DNA from: Pseudomonas frederiksbergensis | GTDB taxonomy: Bacteria; Pseudomonadota; Gammaproteobacteria; Pseudomonadales; Pseudomonadaceae | DNA length: 64,000 nt | Direction: 5' to 3' | NCBI RefSeq assembly: GCF_035751725.1 | Contig: NZ_CP142104.1 | Coordinates: forward strand, 2,418,001 to 2,482,000 | Shown here: positions 35,915 to 46,082 of the stretch, piece by piece | Position numbering within the stretch: position 1 is the first letter of the stretch | How the letters are laid out: every line of letters begins with the position of its first letter | Notes under the pieces: model-generated | What the model was told of the DNA's origin: nothing | The model's input: only the letters and a program-made list of their open reading frames with translations | The model's database searches: none | Position numbers and translations under genes: made by a program

Positions 35915-35989
35915 CCGATAGCCTGAAGCAACGGTGGCGCAGGCCTCACCCCGGTGGGCCTGCTTTTCCAGGTCATGTCCCTGTTGTGG

Positions 35990-37690
35990 TTACAACGGTG
36001 GAGTCCTCGGCGGAATCCGCCGTTTCGATCCCATCGATTCGAATGCCGAAGCCAGCTGCAACAGCTTCGAGTCGTCATAGGCGCGGCCGGCGAACGTCAA
36101 GCCGACAGGCATGCCGATGTCCGCCATGACGCCCATCGGCACGGTGACGGTGGGCACGCCCAGGTGACGGATGGCGAGGTTGCCGTTGGCGACCCAGACG
36201 CCGTTGCTCCAGGCGATGTCGGCCGACGCTGGATTGACGTCCGCGTCCGCCGGCCCGACGTCTGCCACGGTGGGGAAGATCACCGCGTCCAGGCCGAGGC
36301 GCGCCATCCAGTCTTCCAGATCGATCCGGCGTGTCTCTTCGAGGCCGCGCAAACCCTCGGGCAGGGTGGGGATCTGGTCCCACGGCGTAATGCCGCGCTG
36401 CGCCATCTTCACGTACTCGTCCATGCCTGCGGCGAGGTCGTCCTCGCGGTTGGGCAGGGTGCCTGGGTCGTGGGGGAAAATCAGCGGTCCGTCGACGTCC
36501 GCCAGGCGGTTGAGTTTCGGGTCACCGTTGGCCCGCAGGAAATCATCGAACGCCCAGGCCGACAGGTCCCACAGTTCATGGTGCAGGAATTCCCTGGACA
36601 CCAGGCCGCGGGTGAACACCGTCGGCGCGCCAGGACGGTCGCCCTCGCAGTTGGACACCAGTGGGAAATCCACCTCGATCACTTCGGCGCCTTGGGCTTC
36701 CAGGGCCTTGCGCGCTTCTTGCCAAAGCGCAATCACCGACGGGCGCGTGATGATGCGCTGGCCGGTCGGGCCACCGATCCCAGGCTTTTCGGCGGTACCC
36801 GCCTCGGGATCGGCATTGATGTACATGCGCGGGACGCCGAAGCGCACGCCCGCCAGCGTCTCGGGTTTGGCAGCGAGGCTGGGGTAGGAGGCGGGGCGAA
36901 CCGAATCGACGGGGGGAATCGGCACCCAGGGTTGCAGGCGCCACAGGTCGCCGCGGGTATCCGGGTCGTTCGCGACCACGACGTCCAGCACTTCGAGCAG
37001 GTCGGCCATGGTCCGGGCGTAGGGCACGACCACGTCCATGGTCGGCGTCAGCGGCCAGTTGCCGCGCACCGAGATCACCCCGCGCGACGGCGTGTAGGCA
37101 CACAGCCCATTATTGGAAGCCGGGCCGCGTCCGCTGGACCAGGTTTCCTCGGCCAGGCCAAAGGCGGCGAAACTGGCGGCGGTGGCGGTGCCTGCACCGT
37201 TCGAAGAACCCGAGGCGAAAGGTGCCGTAAGGTAATCACCGTTGTAGGGGCTTTCGGCACGGCCATACACGCCGCGCTGCATGCCGCCGTTCGCCATGGG
37301 CGGCATGTTGGTCTTGCCCAGGCAGATCGCCCCGGCGGCGCGCAACCGCTCGATGGTGAAGGCGTCGCGATAGGCGACCAGGTCCTTGAAGGCCGGGCTG
37401 CCAGAGGCGGCGGTAAGGCCTTTGACCAGGTAACTGTCCTTGGCCGTGTAGGGAATGCCGTCGAGTGGGCCCAGCGTCTGGCCCCTGGCCCGACGGTCAT
37501 CGGATGCCTTTGCCTCTTCCAGTGCGTCGGGATTGCGAACCACCACCGCGTTGAGGGCCGTGGGCGTTTGCGGACCGTCGTACGCATCGATCCTGGCAAG
37601 GTATGCCTGGACCAATTCGACCGCCGTGGTCTGGCCGGATTCGAGCGCAGCCCGGAGTTGGGCGATGGAGACTTCGGTGATTTCAATCAT
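35990..37690 (-). CDS. Amidase (amidase-signature family)
   Basis: About 566 aa. The Ser-cisSer-Lys triad is visible: Lys in IPYTAKDSY, cis-Ser in ASGSSNGAGTATAA and the nucleophile region in GRGPASNNGLCAYTPSRG, which departs a little from the usual GTDTGGSIRxPA. C-terminal LGVPTVTVPMG is typical. ATG 37690 (MIEITEVSIAQLRAAL) starts at the family N-terminus although the frame reaches 37834. Substrate unknown; such enzymes range from aliphatic to glutamyl-tRNA-type amides. Confidence 0.85.
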   Translation of the reverse strand: MIEITEVSIAQLRAALESGQTTAVELVQAYLARIDAYDGPQTPTALNAVVVRNPDALEEAKASDDRRARGQTLGPLDGIPYTAKDSYLVKGLTAASGSPAFKDLVAYRDAFTIERLRAAGAICLGKTNMPPMANGGMQRGVYGRAESPYNGDYLTAPFASGSSNGAGTATAASFAAFGLAEETWSSGRGPASNNGLCAYTPSRGVISVRGNWPLTPTMDVVVPYARTMADLLEVLDVVVANDPDTRGDLWRLQPWVPIPPVDSVRPASYPSLAAKPETLAGVRFGVPRMYINADPEAGTAEKPGIGGPTGQRIITRPSVIALWQEARKALEAQGAEVIEVDFPLVSNCEGDRPGAPTVFTRGLVSREFLHHELWDLSAWAFDDFLRANGDPKLNRLADVDGPLIFPHDPGTLPNREDDLAAGMDEYVKMAQRGITPWDQIPTLPEGLRGLEETRRIDLEDWMARLGLDAVIFPTVADVGPADADVNPASADIAWSNGVWVANGNLAIRHLGVPTVTVPMGVMADIGMPVGLTFAGRAYDDSKLLQLASAFESMGSKRRIPPRTPPL

Positions 37691-37960
37691 GCTGTGACCG
37701 CTGCGGCTGGTGAATGATGTGTGCGAGGAACCGTTCGAACGGAGTCCCGGTGGTTTCACATCTTTCAAAATGGGTTCTGATAATCGGGTGGAGACTGTAC
37801 TACGAGCGTGACCTGAGGGCACTCCATCGATCAAGAATTACAAAGGAACTGTGGGCAAGGAGCGCATTGCCTCGACACCTCAGACGAGCAAAGTGACGCT
37901 GGACTTTCACTTATATGCGAAAAACCATATATTCGGCTAAACACATATGAGTGCCCCTCC

Positions 37961-38965
37961 ATGACGATAAAAATTGGCATCAACGGTTTTGGCCGCATCG
38001 GTCGCCTCGCCCTGCGTGCAGCCTGGGGCTGGCCGGAGTTTCAGTTCGTACAGATCAACGACCCGGCAGGTGACGCGGCGACCCACGCCCATCTGTTGAA
38101 CTTCGATTCGGTGCATGGCCGCTGGCATCGTCAGGCCGAAGCCGAGGGCGACAACATCGTCGTGGAGGGGCAACGCATCAAGGTCACGGCCAACAAGACG
38201 ATTGGCGAGACGGATTGGTCGGGCTGCGACGTGGTGATCGAGGCCAGCGGCAAGATGAAAACGGTCGCGGTCCTGCAGGGGTATCTCGATCAGGGTGTGC
38301 GGCGCGTAGTGGTCAGCGCCCCGGTGAAGGAGCCCGGCGCCTTGAACATCGTCATGGGCGTCAATCATCAGCAGTTCAAGCCCGATCAACATCGCATCGT
38401 GACTGCCGCTTCGTGCACCACCAACTGCCTGGCACCCGTGGTCAAGGTGATTCACGAAAAACTCGGCATCCGCCACGGTTCGATCACCACCATCCATGAC
38501 CTGACCAACACCCAGAGCATTCTCGACCAACCGCACAAGGACCTGCGCCGCGCCCGGGCGTCGGGCATGAGCCTGATTCCCACCAGCACCGGCTCGGCCA
38601 CTGCCATTGCGGAGATTTTCCCGGAACTGCGCGGACGCCTCAACGGCCATGCCGTGCGGGTGCCGTTGGCCAATGCATCGCTGACCGATTGCGTGTTCGA
38701 GGTCGAGCGAGCGACCACGGTCGAAGAGGTGAATCGCTTGCTCAAGGACGCCGCCGAACATGAGCTCAAGGACATCCTCGGTTTCGAAGAGCGCCCGCTG
38801 GTGTCCATCGATTACCGCACCGATCCGCGTTCCTCGATCATCGACGGCCTGTCGACCATGGTCATCAACGGCACCCAGGTCAAACTCTATGCCTGGTACG
38901 ACAACGAATGGGGCTATGCCAACCGTACCGTCGAGCTGGCCCGGATGGTTGGCCTGGCTGGCTGA
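37961..38965 (+). CDS. ArsJ-associated glyceraldehyde-3-phosphate dehydrogenase
   Basis: 334 aa. NAD motif [14 protein letters not shown] and catalytic Cys152 in [11 protein letters not shown] with His further on ([14 protein letters not shown]). The variant sequence [20 protein letters not shown] and its position 9 bp before arsJ match the GAPDH that makes 1-arseno-3-phosphoglycerate from arsenate. The product is then exported by ArsJ, giving arsenate resistance. An AT-rich TATATG/ATATTC stretch at 37912-37950 precedes it. The ribosome site is weak. Confidence 0.92.
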   Translation: MTIKIGINGFGRIGRLALRAAWGWPEFQFVQINDPAGDAATHAHLLNFDSVHGRWHRQAEAEGDNIVVEGQRIKVTANKTIGETDWSGCDVVIEASGKMKTVAVLQGYLDQGVRRVVVSAPVKEPGALNIVMGVNHQQFKPDQHRIVTAASCTTNCLAPVVKVIHEKLGIRHGSITTIHDLTNTQSILDQPHKDLRRARASGMSLIPTSTGSATAIAEIFPELRGRLNGHAVRVPLANASLTDCVFEVERATTVEEVNRLLKDAAEHELKDILGFEERPLVSIDYRTDPRSSIIDGLSTMVINGTQVKLYAWYDNEWGYANRTVELARMVGLAG

Positions 38966-38974
38966 GGAGTCGCG

Positions 38975-40186
38975 ATGAACATCTTGTCGGCCCTCGCGCC
39001 AGAAGTGCGCCAGTACCTGCTCGTCACGGGCAACTACTGGGCGTTCACGCTCACCGACGGTGCCCTGCGCATGTTGGTGGTGCTGCACTTTCATGCGCTG
39101 GGCTACAGCCCGTTGCAGATTGCCGCGCTGTTTCTGTTCTACGAGCTGTTCGGGGTGATCACCAATCTGTTGGGCGGCTATCTCGGCGCCCGGCTTGGCC
39201 TGAACCGGACCATGAACCTCGGCTTGGGGTTGCAGGTCGTGGCGCTGTTGATGCTCACCGTTCCTTCCACGTTGCTGACGGTCGCCTGGGTGATGAGCGC
39301 CCAGGCGTTGTCCGGCATTGCGAAGGATCTGAACAAGATGAGTGCCAAGTCCTCGATCAAGCTCTTGGTGCCGGCCGGGCAGCAGGGCACGCTTTATCGA
39401 TGGGTCGCCATTCTCACCGGCTCGAAGAACGCGCTCAAAGGTGTCGGCTTTTTCCTCGGCGGGGCGTTGCTCGCGTTGCTTGGTTTCCAGGGTGCGCTGC
39501 TGGCGATGGCGGCTGTGCTGGCGCTGATCTGGGTCGGCAGTCTGATACTGCTGAAAAAAGACTTGGGCAAGGCCAAAGCCAAGCCGAAGTTCCGGGACAT
39601 CTTCTCGAAAAGCCGGGCGATCAATATTCTGTCTGCGGCCCGGATGTTCCTGTTCGGAGCCCGGGACGTCTGGTTCGTGGTGGCCTTGCCGGTTTACCTG
39701 AGCAGTGTCTTGGGCTGGGAGTTCTGGACGGTGGGTGGTTTCCTCGCCGCCTGGGTGATTGGCTACGGCATCGTGCAATCCCTGGCGCCGACTATCACCG
39801 CAAGGAAGCGCGGCCAGGTGCCCGACGGTCGCGCCGCGTTCCTCTGGGCGCTGGCGCTGGCGGGGTTGCCGGCGGCGATAGCGCTGGGGCTGTCTCATCA
39901 GGCGGTGCTGTTGGGTGGGCTCATGCTGTTTGGCGCGCTGTTCGCGGTGAATTCGTCCCTGCACAGTTACTTGATCGTGTCGTATGCCAAGGAGGACGGT
40001 GTGTCGCTGGACGTAGGGTTCTACTACATGTCCAACGCGCTCGGGCGGTTGGTCGGGACGCTGCTCTCGGGCTGGGTTTATCAAGGGTACGGGTTGGCCG
40101 CATGCCTCTGGATTTCCAGCGCGTTCGTGCTGCTCGCCGCATTGATTTCGTTCGCGTTGCCTCGGCACGCACCCCGAGATCGCTGA
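38975..40186 (+). CDS. arsJ: Organoarsenical efflux MFS transporter ArsJ
   Basis: 403 aa, about eleven to twelve membrane segments. Starts VRQYLLVTGNYWAFTLTDGALRMLV and carries GIAKDLNKMSAKSSIKLLVP, the hallmark stretch of ArsJ. It exports 1-arseno-3-phosphoglycerate made by the upstream GAPDH, with which it is co-transcribed (GAGGAG before ATG). No arsR, arsC or arsB lies nearby in this window, so control must come from elsewhere or from an unusual site. Confidence 0.92.
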   Translation: MNILSALAPEVRQYLLVTGNYWAFTLTDGALRMLVVLHFHALGYSPLQIAALFLFYELFGVITNLLGGYLGARLGLNRTMNLGLGLQVVALLMLTVPSTLLTVAWVMSAQALSGIAKDLNKMSAKSSIKLLVPAGQQGTLYRWVAILTGSKNALKGVGFFLGGALLALLGFQGALLAMAAVLALIWVGSLILLKKDLGKAKAKPKFRDIFSKSRAINILSAARMFLFGARDVWFVVALPVYLSSVLGWEFWTVGGFLAAWVIGYGIVQSLAPTITARKRGQVPDGRAAFLWALALAGLPAAIALGLSHQAVLLGGLMLFGALFAVNSSLHSYLIVSYAKEDGVSLDVGFYYMSNALGRLVGTLLSGWVYQGYGLAACLWISSAFVLLAALISFALPRHAPRDR

Positions 40187-40317
40187 GCTCTGCGAGCCTT
40201 CGCTTGCCTCCGTTCGTCTAGCCATCACCTTGTCCGTTCTTGACAACATTGCCGATAGGAGGAAATACTCGGCGCACATTCATATAGATGACTAGATAAT
40301 AAGGTCGATAACGTCTC

Positions 40318-41049
40318 ATGAACCCACTCTCCAGCGATGCCCGCCTGCCGCTCTATCAACGTTTGCGTGACCAGTTGGCCGAGCAGATCGCCAACAATCG
40401 CTGGCGTCCGGGGGAGGCGATCCCCACGGAGGCGGCGCTTTCAGCCGAATACGGGCTGTCCACCGGGACGGTGCGCAAGGCGATCGATGCGTTGGTCAGC
40501 GAGGGCGTCCTGGAGCGCCAGCAGGGCCGAGGCACCTTCATTCGTCGTCCCCAGTTCCAGTCGTCGCTGTTCCGTTTCTTCCGTTTTCAGTCCGCGTCCG
40601 GTGAGCGTCGGGTTCCGCAGAGTCGCATCTTGTCGGTGGAGCCGGTGGCCGCGCCGTCAGCGGTGGCCCAGGCGTTGGGGTTGTCGGTGGACGCGCCGGT
40701 CATCCGCATTGTCCGGGTGCGTCTGTTGGATGTTAAGCCAGTGCTCGCCGAAGAGATCTGGTTGCCTCGCAGCCGATTCCAGCCGCTGCTGGAAATCGAC
40801 CTGAGCCAGCAAGGTCCGCTGCTGTATCCCATCTACGAAGAAACCTGCGGACAGGTTGTCGCTTATGCGCAGGAAACCCTCACCGCCGAGTCGGTCAACG
40901 ACGTGCATGCGCGCCTGTTGCAGGTGCCGGTCAACAGCCCGGTGGTGGTGATCGAGCGCCTGGCCCGGGATTACGCGGGCAACCCGTTGGAATGGCGGCG
41001 TTCGCGCGGACATGCCGAGCATTTCCGCTACAGCGTGGAGATTCGCTGA
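40318..41049 (+). CDS. GntR-family regulator (HutC/UTRA type)
   Basis: 243 aa. Winged HTH at residues 10-75 (LPLYQRLRDQLAEQI, TEAALSAEYGLSTGTVRKAI, LERQQGRGTFI) and a UTRA effector domain at about 95-240. It lies directly upstream of, and on the same strand as, an MFS transporter and an amidohydrolase; it probably represses that pathway. Inducer unknown. Confidence 0.9.
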   Translation: MNPLSSDARLPLYQRLRDQLAEQIANNRWRPGEAIPTEAALSAEYGLSTGTVRKAIDALVSEGVLERQQGRGTFIRRPQFQSSLFRFFRFQSASGERRVPQSRILSVEPVAAPSAVAQALGLSVDAPVIRIVRVRLLDVKPVLAEEIWLPRSRFQPLLEIDLSQQGPLLYPIYEETCGQVVAYAQETLTAESVNDVHARLLQVPVNSPVVVIERLARDYAGNPLEWRRSRGHAEHFRYSVEIR

Positions 41050-41177
41050 CCACGCCGCGTCAACTGACCTCCCGGCAGCGGATATCGCTGCCCTTGCCGT
41101 ATTTGTTTTCCTGACTGGCCGGTAGCGGCGCGGTTCGCTTTCGGCTGCCTTTCGTTCCACCTACAAGGATAAAAATC

Positions 41178-42467
41178 ATGTTCAGTTGGTATCGGCAAAT
41201 CACTTCGCGGGAGCGCAAGACGTTCTGGGCGTGTTTCGGCGGCTGGTCGCTCGACGCGCTGGAAGTCCAGATGTTCGGCCTGGCGATCCCGGCGCTGATC
41301 GCCGCATTCGCCTTGTCCAAGGGCGATGCCGGGTTGATCAGCGGCGTCACGCTGGTCACTTCGGCCCTGGGTGGTTGGGTCGGCGGGACGTTGTCCGATC
41401 GCTATGGCCGGGTGCGCACGCTGCAGTGGATGATCCTCTGGTTTTCGTTCTTCACCTTCCTGTCGGCGTTCGTCAGCGGTTTTCACCAGCTACTGATCGT
41501 CAAGGCCTTGCAGGGCTTTGGCATTGGCGGGGAGTGGGCGGCCGGCGCGGTGTTGATGGCCGAGACGATCAATCCGAAATACCGCGGCAAGGTCATGGGC
41601 ACAGTGCAGAGTGCCTGGGCGGTGGGCTGGGGCCTGGCGGTCGGGGTCTTTACGCTGATCTATTCCCTGGTGCCGCAAGACATGGCCTGGCGAGTGATGT
41701 TCATCGTTGGCCTGTTGCCGTCGTTCCTGATCATTTGGGTGCGTCGTAATGTCGAGGAGCCGGACAGCTTCCAGCGCCTGCAAAAAGAACAGGGCATCCC
41801 GCAGAGTTTCTTCAAGTCCCTGGGCGGGATCTTTCGGCCTGAACTGATTCGCGTCACCTTGTTCGGTGGTTTGCTGGGGCTGGGTGCCCATGGCGGTTAT
41901 CACGCGGTGATGACCTGGTTGCCAACCTTTCTCAAGACCGAGCGCAATCTGTCGGTACTCAATTCCGGCGGCTACCTGGCGGTGATCATCTTCGCCTTCT
42001 GGTGCGGTTGTGTCGTCAGCGGCCTGCTGATCGACCGCATCGGCCGACGCAAGAACATCCTGCTGTTCGCGCTGTGCTGTGTGGTTACGGTGCAGTGCTA
42101 CGTGTTCTTGCCACTGACCAACACCCAGATGTTGTTCCTGGGTTTCCCGCTCGGCTTTTTCGCGGCCGGCATTCCGGCGAGTCTCGGCGCGTTTTTCAAC
42201 GAGTTGTACCCGGCGGATGTGCGCGGCGCCGGCGTCGGCTTCTGCTACAACTTCGGCCGGGTCCTGTCGGCGGTGTTTCCGTTCCTGGTCGGCCACATGA
42301 GCGATTCCATGTCCCTGGGGTCGGCCATCGGGATCGATGCCGGCATCGCCTACGGCGTGGCGGTACTCGCGGCGCTTTGCCTGCCCGAAACCCGCGGACG
42401 AAGTCTCGAGACCACGGCGCAACCGGCATCCGACGTAGCGCCTGGCAGCGAAAGCGCACGGGCCTGA
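41178..42467 (+). CDS. MFS transporter, acid:H+ symporter-like
   Basis: 429 aa, twelve membrane segments. Motifs WSLDALEVQMFGLAIPAL, LSDRYGRVRTL, GFGIGGEWAAGAVLMAE and GLLIDRIGRRKNIL are typical of MFS importers of organic or aromatic acids (AAHS/SHS-like). AAGGATAAAAATC precedes ATG 41178. It lies between GntR and the amidohydrolase, so it likely imports the substrate of that enzyme or its precursor. Confidence 0.87.
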   Translation: MFSWYRQITSRERKTFWACFGGWSLDALEVQMFGLAIPALIAAFALSKGDAGLISGVTLVTSALGGWVGGTLSDRYGRVRTLQWMILWFSFFTFLSAFVSGFHQLLIVKALQGFGIGGEWAAGAVLMAETINPKYRGKVMGTVQSAWAVGWGLAVGVFTLIYSLVPQDMAWRVMFIVGLLPSFLIIWVRRNVEEPDSFQRLQKEQGIPQSFFKSLGGIFRPELIRVTLFGGLLGLGAHGGYHAVMTWLPTFLKTERNLSVLNSGGYLAVIIFAFWCGCVVSGLLIDRIGRRKNILLFALCCVVTVQCYVFLPLTNTQMLFLGFPLGFFAAGIPASLGAFFNELYPADVRGAGVGFCYNFGRVLSAVFPFLVGHMSDSMSLGSAIGIDAGIAYGVAVLAALCLPETRGRSLETTAQPASDVAPGSESARA

Positions 42468-42498
42468 TTACTGCTTATCTACAGAAAGATGGATACCC

Positions 42499-43329
42499 AT
42501 GGTTGATACCTGCACTACGCCGATCACCGGCATCGACTGCCATGCCCACGTGTTCAGCCGTGAGTTGGAGCTGGCTGCCGCGCGGCGCTACACACCGGAC
42601 TATGACGCCACGCTGGCGCAATACCTGGAACACCTGCGTTGCTACGGCCTGAGCCATGGGGTGTTGGTCCAGCCGAGTTTTCTCGGCACCGACAACCGTT
42701 ACCTGCTGGCGGCCCTCCGGCAGGCGCCGGAGCGACTGCGTGGCGTCGTGGTGGTGGAGCCGCAGGTCAGCCGAGCGATGCTCGATGACATGGCGCGGCT
42801 GGGCGTGGTCGGCGTTCGCTTGAACCTGATGGGCAAGGCCGTGCCTGATTTTCGCGAAACGATCTGGCGCGGATTCCTAGGCCATCTTGCCGAACTGGGC
42901 TGGCACGTCGAATTGCATGCACCGGTCGATCATCTGCCGCGGTTGATTCGGCAGTTGATTCCTTTTGGCGTCCAATTGGTGATCGACCATTTCGGCCGTC
43001 CGGATGCGCGCCTGGGCGTCGAGCAGCCGGGCTTCGCCGAGGTGCTCAAGTGGGGGCAGGGCGGGCAAGTCTGGATGAAGGTTTCCGGCATCTACCGGTT
43101 GGCCGGGACGAAGCGGGAAAACCTCGACTTCGCCCACGCCGCGTTGGCGTTGCTGGAGCAAAGTTTCGGCCCTCTCAGGCTGGTGTGGGGGAGTGATTGG
43201 CCGCATACGCAACATGAAAGCGATGTGGGCTTCGACACCGTGATGCAGCAGTTGCAGGCACTGGAGTGCCCACCGCAACTGATGCGTGCACTCATGGTGG
43301 AAACACCTCGGACACTGTTCAAATTCTGA
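42499..43329 (+). CDS. Amidohydrolase-2 family (PDC-hydrolase-like) TIM-barrel hydrolase
   Basis: 276 aa. Metal-binding starts IDCHAHVF; later LHAPVDH, VIDHFGRPD and the catalytic WGSDWPHTQHE are all in place. This is the 2-pyrone-4,6-dicarboxylate lactonase/related dicarboxylate hydrolase fold. The substrate is probably a lactone or aromatic-derived acid imported by the upstream MFS protein (inference). Weak ribosome site; 31 bp after the MFS stop. Confidence 0.85.
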   Translation: MVDTCTTPITGIDCHAHVFSRELELAAARRYTPDYDATLAQYLEHLRCYGLSHGVLVQPSFLGTDNRYLLAALRQAPERLRGVVVVEPQVSRAMLDDMARLGVVGVRLNLMGKAVPDFRETIWRGFLGHLAELGWHVELHAPVDHLPRLIRQLIPFGVQLVIDHFGRPDARLGVEQPGFAEVLKWGQGGQVWMKVSGIYRLAGTKRENLDFAHAALALLEQSFGPLRLVWGSDWPHTQHESDVGFDTVMQQLQALECPPQLMRALMVETPRTLFKF

Positions 43330-43515
43330 ACCCCGCGCCGCCGCATCCAACTTTCCTGAACTCGCGGTATGAATAACGATCTAGAATGCATTGTTGCTGC
43401 ATGAAAAAATCCGCGCTGGCAGATTCAATGAAGTATCCGAGCCTGGATCTCTACCCGGTTTTATACCGGGATCGTTGTGTAGCAGGTATTCAGCCAGGCG
43501 GATCGAGGATCAACC

Positions 43516-45699
43516 ATGTCAAACATAGAAGCGTTTCCCACGGAGACGCGCGCGCAGAGCGATTACGAAAGTCTTTTGGCGATGGGTGCCAGCGCGCTCG
43601 ATGCGATTCCTGGCGCGGTGTACCTGTGCGATCACGACGGCTGGCTGGTCCGGTACAACAGCGAGGCGGCGACCCTGTGGGGGCGAACGCCCACATTGGG
43701 AAAGGGCGGTGATCGTTTCTGCGGTTCCTATCGACTTTTCCTGCCCGACGGCACCCCGCTCGCGTTCGAAGATTGCCCGATGGCTTGGGCACTCGAGGCG
43801 GGAGCCGCGACGCGCAACCAGGAAGTGCTGATCGAGCGTACTGACGGATCGCGCGTCGTGGCATTGGTCAACATCCGGCCCCTCAAAGACGCACAAGGCG
43901 TCATCCAGGGGGCGATCAATTGCTTTCAGGACGTCTCCGCCCAGCACGCCATGGCTGATGAGCTGCAGCGCAAGAATGCCGACCTCGAGGACTTTTTCGA
44001 AAACAGCGCCGTGGGCCTTCACATCGTCAGCGCCGACGGCCTCATCCTGCGCGCCAACAAGGCTGAACTGGCTTTGCTGGGTTACTCGGCAGAGGAGTAC
44101 ATCGGTCGCAGCATCACTGATTTCCATGTCGACGAGCCGGTCATCAATGACATCCTGGATAAGCTCGGCAGCGGCGAGTGCCTGCAGGACTACCCGGCGC
44201 GCCTGAGGGCCAAGGACGGTTCGATCAAGCATGTCACCATCACCTCCAACGGGCGCTTCGAAGCGGGAAAACTGTTCAATACGCGCTGCTTCACGGTGGA
44301 CATGACGGGTGTCCATGCGGCCGAGACGGCGCGCCAGGAGAGCGACGACAGGCTGTCGGCAACGTACGAAGCGGCCACGATCGGCATTGCCGAGTGTGGG
44401 GCGGATGGCCGGCTGCTGCGCGTCAACGACGCTTTCTGCAACATGCTCGGCCGCACGCGGGAAGAACTGCTGGCGATGACATTCCTGGACTACACCCACT
44501 CCGAGAGCATCGACCAGGATGCGGCCCTCTATGCCCGCCAGGTCGCGGGTGAAATGGACAACTATGCGCTGCGCAAGCGCGCTTTCAAGCCCGATGGCGA
44601 GACTGTCTACCTGGACATCCACAGTTCTTCTGTCCGGGACGCCAACGGCGCGTTTCGCTATGGCGTGCGGGTACTCCAGGACGTCACGCTGGCGCGGCGC
44701 ATGGAAAACCAGATCCGCGACAGCGAACGGCATATGCGCAACCTGCTCGAGGCACTGCCGGCGGCGGTCTACACCACCGATGCGCAAGGTCGTATCACGT
44801 TCTTCAATCGGGCGGCGGTGGAGCTGTCGGGACGAACGCCACAATTGGGCGACCTTTGGTGCGTAACCTGGAAATTGTTCAACACCGACGGCACCTTCCT
44901 GCCCCACGATCAATGCCCGATGGCGGTGGCCCTGAAGGAAAACCGGCCGATACGCGGTGTCGAGGCGGTTGCCGAACGTCCCGACGGCACCCGCGTGCCG
45001 TTTACCCCATACCCGACGCCGCTGCACGATGCCGAGGGCAACCTGGTGGGGGCCATCAACATGCTGGTGGACATTTCCGAGCGAAAGCAGGCGGAAGATC
45101 GGCAGAAAACCCTGATCGACGAACTCAACCATCGGGTCAAGAACACCTTGGCCACCGTGCAGTCCCTGGCGGCCCAGACCGCACGCAACGCAGAAAGCGC
45201 AAAGGACGGTTACAACCGCTTCGAAGCGCGGCTGCTCGCGTTGTCCCGCGCCCACGACCTGCTGACGAGGCGGCATTGGGGGCATACGGCCCTGGCGTCC
45301 CTGGCCCAGGAAGTGCTGATGCCCATTTTCGGCGCCGACCCTGCTCGTATCACGATCGAGGGCGACGCCATCGAGGTCGACACCCGGGTGGCGCTCGGCC
45401 TCACGATGACCCTCAACGAACTGGCGATCAACGCCCTGAAATACGGTTCGATGTCCGTCGAGACAGGCCGGCTTTCGGTGAACTGGAATGTCCAGCCGCA
45501 ATCGAACGGCGTGTTGCTCACCGTGGACTGGCGCGAGCAGGACGGTCCGCCAGTGTCACCGCCGGAACGCGAGGGGCTGGGGTCGCGATTGATGAAACGC
45601 TGCATCGAGCGCGACCTGGGCGGGATATTCGTGCTGACCTTCGCACCTGAGGGCGTGCTCTGCCGCTTCTCGTTCATGGTCACCGAGCATCACGCATGA
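43516..45699 (+). CDS. Multi-PAS HWE-family sensor histidine kinase
   Basis: 727 aa, soluble. Four PAS modules (about 15-140, 150-280, 285-400, 405-530); the first and last share an unusual motif (GRTPxLG, LPxDxxPMA). The HWE kinase core follows: phospho-acceptor His539 in ELNHRVKNTLATV, N-box ALGLTMTLNELAINALKYG, and the W-x-E of the family in TVDWREQDGPP. HWE kinases often serve light, redox or general stress responses. The stop overlaps the response regulator start by ATGA, so the pair is translationally coupled. Confidence 0.9.
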   Translation: MSNIEAFPTETRAQSDYESLLAMGASALDAIPGAVYLCDHDGWLVRYNSEAATLWGRTPTLGKGGDRFCGSYRLFLPDGTPLAFEDCPMAWALEAGAATRNQEVLIERTDGSRVVALVNIRPLKDAQGVIQGAINCFQDVSAQHAMADELQRKNADLEDFFENSAVGLHIVSADGLILRANKAELALLGYSAEEYIGRSITDFHVDEPVINDILDKLGSGECLQDYPARLRAKDGSIKHVTITSNGRFEAGKLFNTRCFTVDMTGVHAAETARQESDDRLSATYEAATIGIAECGADGRLLRVNDAFCNMLGRTREELLAMTFLDYTHSESIDQDAALYARQVAGEMDNYALRKRAFKPDGETVYLDIHSSSVRDANGAFRYGVRVLQDVTLARRMENQIRDSERHMRNLLEALPAAVYTTDAQGRITFFNRAAVELSGRTPQLGDLWCVTWKLFNTDGTFLPHDQCPMAVALKENRPIRGVEAVAERPDGTRVPFTPYPTPLHDAEGNLVGAINMLVDISERKQAEDRQKTLIDELNHRVKNTLATVQSLAAQTARNAESAKDGYNRFEARLLALSRAHDLLTRRHWGHTALASLAQEVLMPIFGADPARITIEGDAIEVDTRVALGLTMTLNELAINALKYGSMSVETGRLSVNWNVQPQSNGVLLTVDWREQDGPPVSPPEREGLGSRLMKRCIERDLGGIFVLTFAPEGVLCRFSFMVTEHHA

Positions 45700-46082
45700 C
45701 GTTATTTGCTGGGATCAAGGTGCTGCTCGTCGAGGACGAGGGGACCGTTGCCATGCTGATCGAGGAAATGCTCGAAGAGCTGGGGTGCGAGGTGGTGGCC
45801 TCCGTCCCGCGGCTCGCCCGGGCCCGTGAAGTGGCAAGTACGGCGCAGTTCGACCTGGCGATCCTGGACGTCAACCTCGCCGGGGAGCGGGTTTTTCCGG
45901 TTGCCGAAATCCTGCGGGATCGTAAGATTCCATTTCTGTTCAGCACCGGATACGGCGCCAGCGGTGTGCCCGCCGAGTTTGCCCGGTATCCGGTTTTGCA
46001 TAAGCCGTTTTCAGAAAGCGAATTGCAGTTGAAGATTGCGCTGACCCTGAACCACCAAAGCCTGTCCAAGGAGCAACCATGA
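45696..46082 (+). CDS. Single-domain response regulator
   Basis: 128 aa receiver only. The acidic pair is in LLVEDEG, phospho-acceptor Asp58 in LAILDVNLAGE, Thr in FSTGYG and Lys in PVLHKPFSE. There is no output domain, as usual for partners of HWE kinases; it would act as a phosphate sink or protein-binding switch. It overlaps both neighbours by ATGA. Confidence 0.9.
   Translation: MTLFAGIKVLLVEDEGTVAMLIEEMLEELGCEVVASVPRLARAREVASTAQFDLAILDVNLAGERVFPVAEILRDRKIPFLFSTGYGASGVPAEFARYPVLHKPFSESELQLKIALTLNHQSLSKEQP

Noticed and set aside
35954..37717. 587-codon plus-strand frame
   Set aside because: Antisense to the amidase; Arg/Gly/His-rich shadow.
37937..40279. 780-codon minus-strand frame
   Set aside because: Entirely antisense to the clearly recognisable GAPDH and arsJ genes; its translation is low-complexity (Gln/Arg/His-rich) as expected for a shadow in GC-rich DNA.
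43519..45501. 660-codon minus-strand frame
   Set aside because: Antisense to the HWE kinase, which has complete PAS, H-box, N-box and W-x-E motifs.
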